The notes: generated from the sequence alone by a model not told the origin. A DNA stretch of 27,486 nt from Apostichopus californicus (GCA_020650975.1 JAIPMN010003519.1:1-27486), one strand, 5' to 3'. Counted from the stretch's first letter, positions 1 to 10,497 are shown. Program-made: numbers and translations.

Positions 1-716
1 CTAATCAAGTGTCGGGTTTCTTTACTAATTAATTTGCGTTTTCGAACCACAGAATGCATGTGCTGCATTTAATTCAAAGTAAAGAAGGAACTGGAATGGC
101 TCCAATCTGCACAACATTCCACTTGCAATTCCAGTCTGAAAAAGCAAATCTTCTTTTTGAAAGGATCGAGAAACACGTTATGTTTATTAATAATAGTTTC
201 TTATTCTGGGCACACATTATAGAAATATATTGACTCATTGTAATGTGGAGCCCAAAACGATGATCAATGATTAATTCTAAATTCTATAAACTTCTCTTTA
301 TACCGCAGATATATGTAATTGCTCTTTTTTCATTTCATGTTGGTCATTATATCAGTGAAACCTGTTCGATCAATACTACACCCATAGGTACAGTAGGTCA
401 AGACTTCATTAGCAGGGGGGTGGGGGGTAGAGATGAGGGGGGAATTGTCGAAAAACAGAATTTCCTGCACATTTCCACAATAGTTTATCCATCATCTTTT
501 TGGAATCGTCTGTATTGGATGTTGCTTATCCTATTCAGTTGAGCTCACAAAGTTGGAATATTTTCAAAAGAAGGAAATAAACTGAAAATTTTCAAGTTGT
601 GTTAAATGAAGGTACAGCACAATGTGTGTTCTGCACAATCATTAAGTGGTGTGATTCAGGTAAACATTGTCTCTGTCTACAGAGATGTGGAGTCTAACTA
701 GAATTCCTACACTCAC

Positions 717-833
717 ATTCCAACGTCACAAATGATCTCCCTGGTGACAGGAGATTTGAGAAGCTCAGCCAGGACTTGCCAGGAGTGAAGGCATGTGTCG
801 GATTCATAGAAGTGGTCGCTGCATCCATATCCA
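717..833 (-). CDS. NADSYN1: NADSYN1 coding exon 3
   Basis: A 117-base exon with acceptor TTTTCAG (835-834) and donor GTGAGT (716-715). Encodes the segment [18 protein letters not shown] and onward to ICDVG plus AT of codon 88. Phase matches exon 2 exactly. Confidence 0.93.
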
Positions 834-3755
834 CTGAAAATACAAAGAAAATCACAAAACATGGCCGTTAAGTAACTATAACTAAGACAAAAATTCTTTT
901 TTACATTCTGTAACAAACAGTAATAATGCAATTTCTGGAGCCTGGTACACATATCAGCAAACTCAGTAACTGTATTGCACTTGTGTTAGTTGTAGTATCG
1001 AACAAATCTGTCAAGTTACATACTTAGTGAATCAAGTTACAGTTAGTGTATCAAGGTACAGTAAGTGTAACAAGTTACAGTAGTGTAGCAAGTTACAGCA
1101 GTGTAGCAAGTTACAGTAGTGTAGCAAGTTACAGTAGTGTATCAAGTTACAGTTAGTGTATCAAGTTACAGTTAGTGTATCAAGTTACAGTAGTGTAACC
1201 AGTTACAGATTGTACTACTGTATCAAGTAGTAGTATCTAGTCAGATGACTCAGATGGTAGAGCAATGAGCTAGTAACCTGATGTCTCATTAAAGTTCGAG
1301 TCAACTTAAAGCAAATATCTTTTCTTGTTAAGATGCCACCTCTCTTTATTAAGATCTTTATGTCATTAGGAACCAGATTCTCTCATCCTATTCAAACTTG
1401 CTGAGCACTTAGCAGTAGTGTCGAGCAGTGTCTTCCTTGAATTTGGTATTTCTGGTTTAAGAAATTGGGGCTTAGTTCTGTTCTGCCAATGGTTTCATAA
1501 CAACTTTGTTCACCATATGGTAGCTGCACTGCAGTGATGATAAACTGGGTGCCTTCACCTCCCTCAGTATTTGAGAAAGTGGTCAAATGCTGAGATACAC
1601 AGTCGTCCTTCGGATGGGGACGCTAATTGGCGGTTCCAGGAGCTGCGAAAATTTACACACCTGCCAGGTTTACTCTCTGAACAAATATCTTGTACACTCA
1701 ACTTGGGAACTCTACTTTGACATTCCGCCATGTTTGCCCAAATTCCTGATGACATAAAGACTACATAGGTACATAAAGAGATAGGTACAACAAGACAACC
1801 ACTGCACACTTCATATTCACAGAGCTCACTGAAAAATCTAGACGGGGCTAAATATGTCTAGAACTGTTAAATCTTTAAAACATTTTAATTACCATATTTC
1901 CAATTCTGGTCCAAGTCTGTAGCTTGCTCCTTTCTCTTTAGCTATCTCAATACCTGAAATAAATTAAAACAATTTCCAAATTCAAATACAGAGTATATAT
2001 CCATTTATCATTAAATGATAATCATAAATAATACCTTCATGTACATATTGTATAATAGGTCTGTGTCAACATTATACTTTAAGCTAAAAGCCAGTTTATT
2101 TTTGATCAGGTTTAATAAAACCCAGCTGTTTGCATTAAATTTGGTAATTTTAACGAGTCTAACAAGTCTTACACAAAATAAGTTTATAAATTGTAGAAAT
2201 TAACAATCTTTATTCCCCATTGTTTTTGTCTGTGGTCTCCTAGACACTTTTCATTCTAGTACAGTAACCATTAGTTTAGTATCACTTCCACTCCGTGACA
2301 CTGAGCCAAGTACTGTACTATATGGGCAACATTTGGATTCACAAAGTGGTTTCATGTTTTTTCTTTGCATCTTTCGAGACAACTAAAGAACTGCTCCGAT
2401 GTGACAGGATGCAGGCAATTGGTAACTTTTTATTTTACAGGAAGTTAACAGTAATTTAATTTAGTATTGAGAAAAACCCACTGAACCAAGATTTCAATTA
2501 TAATCTTGCCCATGGATACAAAGGTTGAGGTAATTGTATTTGGACTGTGCCATGATACATACCACTAAGGAAAAACCTCAAGATGTGATAAATTTTTGTC
2601 AAAAAAAATTAAACAAAGTTAGCACTGCAGATCATGAAAGCTACTGTATAGGATGATGTAGACTTGAGAGAAAACTATTTGATGGTAGATTTGGTCAATG
2701 TCTTACAGGGATATGACTGTCAATATATAACATTAATCTTCAAGAGAAAAATACTCGTCACTATATGTTGAAAAGCCCATATTAATATCATTTTCCTAAC
2801 TAAAGAAATGGCTGATTGAATGAAGACTACTTTGACTGACTAAAACCTTGATTGTTTTATGGATGTGATCACAGAAGGTGGTCTGTGATGTCATCACCAC
2901 ATGTTTTGTTCAAAACCTTTATTACCCTCTTATAACACTCTTGAATCTATTTAGAATTTCAACAAAATGCAACGTTTTGGTAGAAATATTATTTATGAAT
3001 TTGCGAGTAAATATGAAAATAAAGACAAGCATTTTCGGATAAATTGCCCTGATGACATTGTGAATTCTATTGTTGTCAGATGCATTCATAAAACAACTAT
3101 AAAATGGGCTCCCTGTCACTCTCTGGACTGCATCGAATGAAACTTGGGCATACTATTGTATGTTGCTATCTCTTGCCACACAGTATGCAAGGTACTGTTC
3201 TGTGGATTCTGACTGGAGCCCCCCGCAAAAACAATAGGCTAGGCCTATATAATATATAGGATCCCCAACTATGGGCTGGATAGCTCAGTAGAGCACTGGG
3301 CTTGAAACCATGGTTTCAATCCCTTTACTGCTAGGCTAAGCCCTTAATTTCTTTGCTCTTTTCCATTATTTATTATTGGACTTTAACCCACCATGCTAGA
3401 TTAAGTAACAAAACTGAGCCTCTGGAGGCCCTTAAATGCCACCCAATAGAGGCTACTTGGCTTTATGAACCAAGGGCAACTGTTATAGGCCTAGGACCCA
3501 AGATGTTACCCCAAACACTAGGCTACTTATCCTTTAAAATAGTTTGTCAAGAGTCAAACTCAAACTTCAAAGCTAATTGTTTGAAAGCCTGGTCTAAAAT
3601 GTAATATTTGTTTATGCCACTGGCTTCCTCGTGAGCGATAGGCCCAACTTACTTTTCTTACTAAACTTACTCTTTAGAATTCTTGTGAGATTGCCTTCGA
3701 AGTCCATGGCCCATTGATTTAGCGTACATGCTGCCAGGGTAACCGTGCGACCCAT
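717..3755 (-). CDS. NADSYN1: Glutamine-dependent NAD+ synthetase, N-terminal part (3 exons, runs off left edge)
   Basis: The joined exons 3755-3671, 1953-1893 and 833-717 give 87 residues plus two bases of codon 88, colinear without gaps with the N-terminus of animal NADSYN1. The enzyme makes NAD+ from deamido-NAD+, ATP and glutamine in the cytosol. This part belongs to the nitrilase-type glutaminase domain that releases ammonia for the synthetase domain. The start [20 protein letters not shown], the [13 protein letters not shown] segment and the [12 protein letters not shown] segment are family hallmarks. Glu45 in GPELEICGYG is at the position of the catalytic Glu of the Glu-Lys-Cys triad; the Lys and Cys lie in exons outside the window. 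All junctions are GT/AG and the split codons (A|GT, TG|T) restore Ser29 and Cys49. The ATG has A at -3 and G at +4. The next exon (expected to start with G to complete Met88, then Pro) was not found between 1 and 716, so it should lie left of the window. Confidence 0.94.
1009..1237. repeat. Minisatellite, about 11 units of 18-19 bp
   Basis: Imperfect direct repeats with the core TCAAGTTACAGTAGTGTA, with unit-to-unit changes such as GTATC/GTAGC and GTAGT/GTTAGT. Lies in NADSYN1 intron 2. No coding content. Confidence 0.9.
1241..1690 (+). mobile_element. tRNA-derived SINE (tRNA-like head plus body)
   Basis: The head at 1241-1307 has a polymerase III A-box-like stretch (TGACTCAGATGGTAGAGCA) and a B-box-like GTTCGAGTC at tRNA spacing, but the stems do not pair well enough for a working tRNA. 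The body runs on through CCAGATTCTCTCATCCTATT (about 1373) to GTCGTCCTTCGGATGGGGAC (1602-1621). The last stretch resembles a conserved core seen in many invertebrate SINEs (from memory, not searched). A truncated copy of the body lies near 21.34 kb. Inserted in NADSYN1 intron 2, antisense to the gene. The 3' end is uncertain. Confidence 0.6.
1893..1953 (-). CDS. NADSYN1: NADSYN1 coding exon 2
   Basis: A 61-base exon after a TTTCAG acceptor (1955-1954), ending before a GTAATT donor (1892-1891). It encodes [20 protein letters not shown] and the first two bases of Cys49, and contains the catalytic Glu45. It is too short to stand out as an open reading frame; it was recognised by protein similarity. 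Confidence 0.93.
1954..3670 (-). other. NADSYN1 intron 1
   Basis: A 1,717 bp intron. Apart from the tRNA-like sequence at 3273-3335 it is AT-rich, and no exon, array or paired structure could be supported in it. Confidence 0.85.
3273..3335 (+). repeat. tRNA-like sequence, probable SINE head or tRNA pseudogene
   Basis: GGGCTGGATAGCTCAGTAGA is a good A box. GGTTTCAATCC, 30-odd bases later, is a B box with one or two changes from GGTTCGAATCC. No well-paired anticodon or acceptor stem is visible, so it is not called a functional tRNA. It lies in NADSYN1 intron 1. Confidence 0.5.
3671..3755 (-). CDS. NADSYN1: NADSYN1 coding exon 1
   Basis: The ATG at 3755-3753 opens 28 codons plus one base and ends at a GTAAGT donor (3670-3669). 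Encodes the first beta strand and helix of the glutaminase domain. The start is fixed by colinearity with the family and by the strong Kozak context. Confidence 0.93.
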
Positions 3756-4887
3756 CGTTACTGGGTAGGCCTAGTCTATGATTATCCGAACTTCACAATA
3801 TAAATCACATGAAGTTAGGCCTTAGAACTAACGCAAGGTAGGATAGATTGTTTATATGGAAGATATATCGAACGCACAGCAATCAGTTCTAACTACACAA
3901 GAACGAGATATACGGTAATTTGATAAAGAGTCCAGACGGGAAATTCAATTATTTCAGCCTCCTTTTCTCGCGTTACTAGGCTTGTGCTGTGTTGCATTTA
4001 TGTGGGTTCGTGCGCTTACAATTGCGTGACCGTCTCATGCTCAACTCAAGTACAGTACAATACAAGTAACGCGTCTTTTGGACCAGGTGACCAAATATAT
4101 ATAGGTAAGAAATACCTTGCTAACGCGACGAGTTCAGGAGCAGTAAATTTGGTTATCTCAGTTTCTGTAGCTGAAACATTGTATCTGAGAATACGATAGA
4201 GAGTGGAAAATGAATGATCAAAGCATTTTGATTTATTGAAAATATGATGAGAAATTCTCTTGATCACCTCAATATGACATCGGCTAGATTGAATACCCCG
4301 CGAACTAGCAGCCGACTTGAAGCAAGTTCAATATTGATATTATTTTTGTGAGCCGATGGAGAACCACTGATGTGTAGAGGTCAATGAGGGAAACTAACCT
4401 GAAAACCCCGTTACACATGTGACTACCAGTACCAGCTGTATCAAAACAATACTATCTGAACACCAAGGGCGATTTGGCATTGTTTAATTCTTGGGGATAA
4501 TTTGAAATGGGGGATTTCCAATGGGGAGTATGTCAGGCGCTTCGCGAATGTGTTACAATCAATATGGGCATATAGACTAGCATATAGGAGCTCACGCATA
4601 CTGTATCGGCGAACAAATAAGTAATAATATCACTAACATAAACCGATTCTGAAGGTGACAGTTTATTTTGAAGGCGACGGTTTAACTTCATCAATTTTAT
4701 TTGATAATACATAGGTTACCCACTGCAGTGGAGTGTTGACATGAGGTGAGCAACCAATTAGGCCTAGCCTATGTAGCTAGTTTCCTCTCTCTTTTTTTCA
4801 AATGACAGTACATATCTAAAGATACACATCAACAAGGACCTAGCTGGCTACATGAAATATGTAATATAGGCCTAGAACTAAACACAC
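3756..4887. other. Intergenic region with NADSYN1 5' flank; no gene seen
   Basis: Contains the presumed 5' UTR and promoter of NADSYN1 (leftward) just right of 3755. No TATA box at a convincing distance and no reading frame resembling a protein. Short open frames at about 3984-4267 overlap on both strands and show no family signature. Confidence 0.6.
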
Positions 4888-5248
4888 TTAAAGGCATTGA
4901 AGACTCGCCCCAAATCGCGTGCGGCCATCTGAAAAAGTTAACTTTCTGTTGCTTGCAAGTGACGTTTTGTTTGTGTCGCTACAAAATGCAGACAGTAATG
5001 AAAAGTGATACTGTGTTATCTTTAGCTGGACCTGAGATGTCCATCGCTGTATCGTTTATACACTGTGCTGTGGGTATTGACCGCATGTATCTGACTGTAC
5101 ACTAGGAGTTGGACCGACGGTAGCAAGTTGTGTGTGTATTTTCAGGGATCGATGGTGGTGTCTAACACTTCTGTTACACCTCATTCGAAACTAGGTCAGA
5201 TTACCAGCATTAGACGTTTCTTTTTGCACGAGTCTTCACACCCTTTAA
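4888..5248 (+). mobile_element. TTAA-flanked MITE, copy A
   Basis: The ends are imperfect inverted repeats: AGGCATTGAAGACTCG at the left, and on the opposite strand AGGGTGTGAAGACTCG at the right. TTAA lies directly outside each end (4888-4891 and 5245-5248). The 353 bp interior has no coding frame of note. A second copy at 16887-17257 is in the opposite orientation and aligns over the full length. TTAA duplication is typical of piggyBac-type transposition, so a non-autonomous piggyBac-like element is the best guess; the superfamily is an inference. Confidence 0.75.
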
Positions 5249-6213
5249 AGGCTTCACATATGATGGTGCCAGCTCCACAGTGCAGCACTAAATATGTTAG
5301 TGTTAATTCATGTTGAGTTGTTGTTGTGTGTCCTTCATGCCAATGTGAGGCTGCATAAGCACAATTTTTTTTCTCTTTTCCTTTTCATTTTTTGATCATG
5401 ATTTGGTGAGCCCTATTAGAAACATAGCAAGCAACAGTGTAGAGATCATAGTCTAGTTCTCTAGTTTCCACCATTCAACCCTTTCACATGTGTTGCATGC
5501 CAGTACATTCCAATCATAGTAATTATTAGTGATAGGTACAGTACTTACCTGTAAACACATACCTTGCATATATATTCTAGTAGAGGGTCATTGTTACTTA
5601 CCTGTAGGTATTAAAATACCTTACAGTCCTGTATGAATGCCTTAGGTATTGTTTTCTTTATAGTTGTTTCTATGGTGGACCTTCCTGCATTTAAAAGACT
5701 CATAAGTTTTGATTGGTTACTATTTTTGTATTATCATTTTGATTGGTTGAAACACTGATGACCAGCATCTGTCAGACTGGTCATCAGGTTCTTGTAAATA
5801 GTGTGATAGAAAATACAGCAGAGTAGCACAGAACCCCAGAGTGTGCAGTTGTCTTTTTTGTTCTTTGAGTTTTTCCACTCGGTCTCTACAACAGAGCTGC
5901 AGATTGAATGAATCCCAAAATAGCTGGTATCGATTAAATTGCAAACGTTAAATGCTATAAAAATGGACAAATTGCTTCACGAAAACTGCCCGAAAACAAA
6001 AGGTGCAACGCAAACAAAAGGGATCACTTTTATGAATATGCAGTATGTATTTCAATATTCAATTGGATGTTATGCTTTGTGAATGAAAAATGAAGATAAT
6101 TTTGCTTACAGTATTCAGCATGATGATGCATATTAGTTTAAGGTTAACAGCACAAAGGCTTGTAACTTGATAAAAGCTTATAATTAATTTCAACTGTATT
6201 GTACTTCTCCATC
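5249..6213. other. Non-coding stretch upstream of the methyltransferase-like exon
   Basis: AT-rich sequence with no supported gene. It ends in a polypyrimidine tract and AG (6214-6215) that reads as the acceptor of the following exon, so at least part is probably intron. The overlapping minus-strand frames at 5720-5970 lack similarity to known proteins. Confidence 0.5.
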
Positions 6214-6215
6214 AG

Positions 6216-7155
6216 CTACCTACCATACCCACCACCAGTCCATCCACCACCCCCAATCCTCGTCAAGCCTCCTGGGTATGACGAGTCAGCGGGCTACCTA
6301 CGTCACCTTCTGGATGAGATTGAGCGTGACATCATCATGCCACTCATCATAAGGAATCATGTTACCATACCGTTCAAAGAGCTCTTGAAAAGGATCGTAG
6401 ACAGCTACAATGTCAACTTGCCGAGGCAAAACGAACGACCGGACTTTGGTGATAATCCTGTGAGGTGGGCCTATGTCTACGTCTTCCTCATGAGACACAG
6501 CCATCTCGTTCACACAGCGTTAGTCGAGATGACAAAGTTCACCCAAAATTTCGTTTCGTGGCAGTACGTCCGTACGTTTGACGTGTGCGCCATCGGTGGC
6601 GGACCAGCCACCGACATCCTAGGGTTTGCTCTGTTCTTGAAAACGTTGAACATTACGAGCGACGTACAGGGAACGGTAATCGACAAATGCGGCGAATGGG
6701 GCGACACCTGGACGAGTCTGCACGAAAGGACCAGCGACTTGAATATTAAGAATATCGATTACATGACTTACGATTTAACCTCGGAGAGCGACGTGCCAGA
6801 AGAGATCGCAGCGAAGATAAGAAGGGCCCATCTGGTGACTCTCACCAAAGTCATATCTTCAATATCAGCTTTCGTATGCAAACGACCTGCTCATCTCCGA
6901 TTTCCATTTTTGAGGGCAATATCTCCGGGAACCTTTGTTTTGTTCATTGACAACGAAAGTGGCCCTCATAATGGTCTCTTCAGAGAAGCCGTTTCTTATA
7001 CCTCTGGGTTCCGAGTGATTGCAGATTTCCACAGTGACATGGCCTTCCCATCAGTCTCTGGACCAAGTCCTAACCACCCGTTGGTCGGATGGCTTTCTTT
7101 CTTTCCAGCGAAGATCGGCTCGAATCGTATTATTTTTCTACAAAAGGTTTGCTAA
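6216..7155 (+). CDS. Uncharacterised methyltransferase-like protein, large 3' exon
   Basis: The open frame gives 312 residues and ends at TAA (7153-7155). There is no good ATG at its beginning. TTCTCCATCAG (6205-6215) looks like a splice acceptor, and the first base completes a split codon, so a 5' exon is missing. After a proline-rich lead comes a helical region (YLRHLLDEIERDII..., then VDSYNVNLP and RWAYVYVFLMRHSHL). Next is a Rossmann-type motif I, VCAIGGGPATDILGF (about 6583-6627), an acidic residue after strand 2 (VIDK, 6676-6687) with WGDTW, and a late strand FVLFIDNESG. The order matches an uncharacterised animal family with GGGPG(S/T)D and W(A/G)DTW signatures, resembling SAM-dependent methyltransferases. 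Substrate unknown. Loss of methyl transfer cannot be excluded, because the motif has Ala where relatives usually have Gly (GGGPAT). AATAAA at 7244-7249 is a plausible poly(A) signal. Confidence 0.8.
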
Positions 7156-7243
7156 TTAGTTATTTTTACCGTAACTATGAAATTCGTAATGTACACCAGT
7201 AAATGTGTCGCGTGGTGAAAAAATGAGATCGTAAATGAATGAG

Positions 7244-7249
7244 AATAAA
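7244..7249 (+). promoter_or_regulatory. Candidate poly(A) signal of the methyltransferase-like gene
   Basis: AATAAA, 89 bases after the stop codon on the same strand. The distance is suitable for a short 3' UTR. AATAAA is common by chance in AT-rich DNA, so support is moderate. Confidence 0.45.
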
Positions 7250-8551
7250 TATTAAAAGAATTCATTCTATCTTGTTGAATTCGGCAAAGGTAGTTACTTC
7301 AAAGATTATCTCGGGACTGGTTTTTGGTAGGTATCAATTTAAGTCAGCCCTGGCACACTGCTTTCTTCCAACAATCAGTCACGTGGTACACGAATGTGAG
7401 GTGTTCAATAAGGTGCACTTATGGAATGCTTCCACAGTTTTCTACTTTACTTTAAAACATACTGTGTAAAACTAATAGCATCAAGGTATGTAAATTCCAT
7501 AAGTCAGCTTTTGCAAACTTTAAAGACTACTGAAATACTGAGCAAGATTAAAAGAATTTAAATTTTTCTTTTTCTCTGAGCAAAAAATTTACTTTCAAAA
7601 GAAGTCTCAGAAGAATTTTCATTTGTATGCATGAAAGTACATCAGGATCAATTTATGCAAAGTTCAGTCCTTTTGCATAGCTTTCAATTAATGTCATAGA
7701 CTAGTATTCTTCGCATCATGTGACGGCAAATTTTAAAGGGAGTCAGATCATCGGCCAAGACGTACCTATTCCTATTCCTGTTCGGACAACCGAAATAAGC
7801 TAAAATTGTGGTGGTCTAGCGTAGGACTTGTGGTTAACATCAACTTGAGATTACATTGTAACTAAATTTCCCCAGATACTGTAGGTAAAATAATAAATTG
7901 GTTTCCCTTCCATACCTAGTATGATCCACCAAAATGGGAGTTTTGCTGGCCCAAAACTATCATATTGTTCTATTCACCTTAGAACCTACTGTACACATCT
8001 GTCCAACAGTGTACACATTGGTCATTCTTTGTTTACGTTTTGCTCCAATTCTTTTCGGGCAACCAATTTGGCGTTTCAGACAGCTAATGTTGACCTGGTT
8101 GTCTAAGGGGCAAAACCAGACAAAAGAATTCCTTAAATATATGACCTGATATCAGGTTTCTATACAGGGTTCTTCCCTCACTTCATTTAAAACTCAATTC
8201 TTTATAACAACAATTTGGGGAAGTTGAAGTAAAGCATTCAGTATTATAGTTCTTGCCAGACAAATATAAATTAACAAGGTTATGTTGACTTATAAGAACC
8301 ATACGTTAGCATTGACATAATGGAGAGAGCTCTCTCAATGTGGATGGGTTAACATGACTTTGAGCTCCACCTACTGTATACAACTACAGAAGTTTATTAG
8401 TGGTCAAAGTTGTAGTGTACGAAATTGCTAGATCTTGCAATCACCCGGCTATCTTGCCAATTGCCTTGCGTGCCATGTCTGAAATAGACTTGCAATAACC
8501 ATGTTTTTTAATATTTTTCTACAAGTGTATATATATATTATATAGTAATAT
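7250..8551. other. Intergenic; no gene seen
   Basis: AT-rich sequence with only short frames (for example 7239-7469 and the two overlapping frames at 7921-8149) lacking any recognisable domain or splice structure. Confidence 0.6.
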
Positions 8552-8940
8552 AAAGTTGCTTTGACATGGGTCATCCATTGATCATAAGGGATTGTGGTAG
8601 GGATGCAATGCCTAGTACAGTACCTTATGGGTTGACTGTGATCAATAGCAAGAGAGACAGAGAATTGCAAGTGTTTATTTATATAGAAATAAAAGTTGCT
8701 TTGACATTGGTCATCCATTAATCATAAGGGATTGCAGTAGGGATGCAATGCCTAGTGCAGTACCTTATGGGTTGACTGTGATCAATAGCAAGAGAGAGCG
8801 AATTGCAAGTGTTTATTTATATAGAAATAAAAGTTGCTTTGACATTGGTCATCCATTAATCATAAGGGATTGTAGTAGGGATGCAATGCCTAGTACAGTA
8901 CCTTATGGGTTGACTGTGATCATTAGCAAGAGAGAAAGAA
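8552..8940 (+). repeat. Three tandem copies of a 138-140 bp repeat
   Basis: Units begin at 8552, 8692 and 8830 with AAAGTTGCTTTGACAT and share CATAAGGGATTG...GGGATGCAATGCCTAGT. The third copy stops at about 8940 and lacks the TTGCAAGTGTTTATTTATAT tail. The copies are nearly identical, indicating recent tandem duplication. Short open frames inside simply follow the repeat. Confidence 0.92.
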
Positions 8941-9024
8941 TTAAGGATATGGTTGGAGGGGGTGGAGCGGAAGGATGGTGTTACGGATGAGTGATATGCT
9001 GTCCATTATCAAATACAGCTCGAA

Positions 9025-9041
9025 GATGATGATGATGATGC

Positions 9042-9127
<86 letters not shown>

Positions 9128-9203
9128 GTGATGGTGATGGTGATGGTGATGGTGATGGTGATGGTGATGGTGATGGTGATGGTGATGGTGATGGTGATGA
9201 TGA
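9025..9203. repeat. Two-phase microsatellite: (GAT)n then (GATGGT)n
   Basis: About 100 bases of pure GAT (one CTG near the start) switch sharply at about 9127 to about twelve GATGGT units. It then reverts to GAT for a few bases. The poly-Met and poly-His frames across it are shadows of the repeat. Confidence 0.97.
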
Positions 9204-10056
9204 GGGGATGTCAAGTTTCCTCTCGGAGGTTATATGTGGTAGGGAGACGATATTGAAGGAGGGTGAGGATGGGACTGAAGAGGGACCAGGGTGTTGTGCA
9301 GGTCAGTGCAGGGTGCATTGCTTTGCTATTGCACTGAGTGTGACAAAATATATGCTAAGCTTTCTGTCAAGGTGTTAAATTGGTAGAAAGTGGTATCTTT
9401 TTTTTTTCCTTTTTTTTTTGCAATCAAGGTGATATTATATTGGCATATATGCAAATAAAAGTGAGATGCAGTCTGTTTCTTCAGTATAGTTGAGTGGTAG
9501 TATAAAATGACTATTCCATGTAGAAGAATTAAAATTTCTAAGTTGTCACTTATGTTCTTACAGTATTGTTGTATTCTTACTTTTTAGAGATAATTCTTTG
9601 AAATCAGCTTTTGCCAATTATATAAATTATTTTGTAGTTTTATAGAGTGTGTGATGCAATACTATAAACATGCAGTTTTAATATTCATGATTAATATATT
9701 TTGTATGTAATTGTGAATTTGTCGGTTGACTTATATTACAGTCAAATATATGCAATCATTGATATTTTATTATTTTTTTGTTTTCACTTAATCATCTGAT
9801 ATATGAGATCCCTATGGCAACAGTACACTATAATCAAGTTCAGTAGTAAGAGCTACACCTCAGCTATAGGAAAGATCTGGTAATATGTACATTTTCAAAA
9901 TTGTCTGAACACAAATACTAATCCAAATATAATGGATGGAGAGGAGGCTGCAGGTTCCAACAACAGGGAGTGGTAAGTGGGAGACAGGCGGGACAGGGAG
10001 GGGTGAGGGTGAACCTCCCTGTTATGTTGATAATAATAACCACTAAATTTGAGTCT
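9204..10056. other. AT-rich non-coding stretch
   Basis: Contains poly(T) interruptions near 9397-9420 and no supported gene, splice structure or element ends. Confidence 0.6.
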
Positions 10057-10212
10057 CATTTTGCCCCAACCCCCCCCCCCCCCCAAAAAAAAAGCAATAA
10101 TAATACCCTCCCCAATTTTCCATCCTCCATTTNNNNNNNNNNATTTTGCCCCAACCCCCCCCCCCCCCCCAAAAAAAAGCAATAATAATACCCTCCCCAA
10201 TTACCCATCCTC
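10057..10212. repeat. Duplicated poly(C)/poly(A) block around an assembly gap
   Basis: Ten Ns at 10133-10142. The 75 bases before (from ATTTTGCCCCAACC) and the 70 after are almost identical, each with a run of 14 or more C followed by A. Either a tandem repeat or unmerged contig ends. Homopolymer lengths should not be trusted. Confidence 0.9.
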
Positions 10213-10497
10213 AATTTAGTTTGAGTACGCTTTTAATATGCTTTGCTAAGTTTTTCGTCCTTTCTCTTTTTTGTTTATTTTCCTTTGTCACATTGTGAAG
10301 AGTTCTTTTATCCCAGGCAATACTATTACATATATATATATATTTGTATAACATTTAGCACTAATAAATCTTTTGCAGGGGTGACTTTCATTTTCCCTGT
10401 CATGCTATTAGCAAAAGCTCTCTTTTCTTTATTAAATGATACCTAGAGGACATCATGATGTCTGAATTACACTCATTAATGTACTGAAGGCTTATGC

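Noticed and set aside
51..130. Possible terminal exon of NADSYN1 after an acceptor at about 140 on the minus strand
   Set aside because: In the phase required by exon 3 it gives a short sequence unlike the expected PVMHRNVRYNC-type continuation and stops quickly.
1392..1809. Minus-strand open frames in NADSYN1 intron 2
   Set aside because: They lie in the SINE body and between correctly phased exons 2 and 3; no protein similarity.
2885..3110. Similarity to 18555-18770 (GTGATGTCATCA and TTGTTGYCAGAT...ATTCATRAAA words)
   Set aside because: A shared old repeat is plausible, but I could not align it convincingly or find ends by eye.
3984..4267. Overlapping frames on both strands near a GTAAGA donor-like site
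   Set aside because: No domain, no acceptable initiator context and no matching downstream acceptor could be shown.
5128..5316. Short plus-strand frame considered as the missing 5' exon of the methyltransferase-like gene
   Set aside because: Most of it lies inside MITE copy A and it recurs, inverted, in copy B.
8975..9256. Poly-Met and poly-His open frames
   Set aside because: Shadows of the GAT/GATGGT microsatellite.
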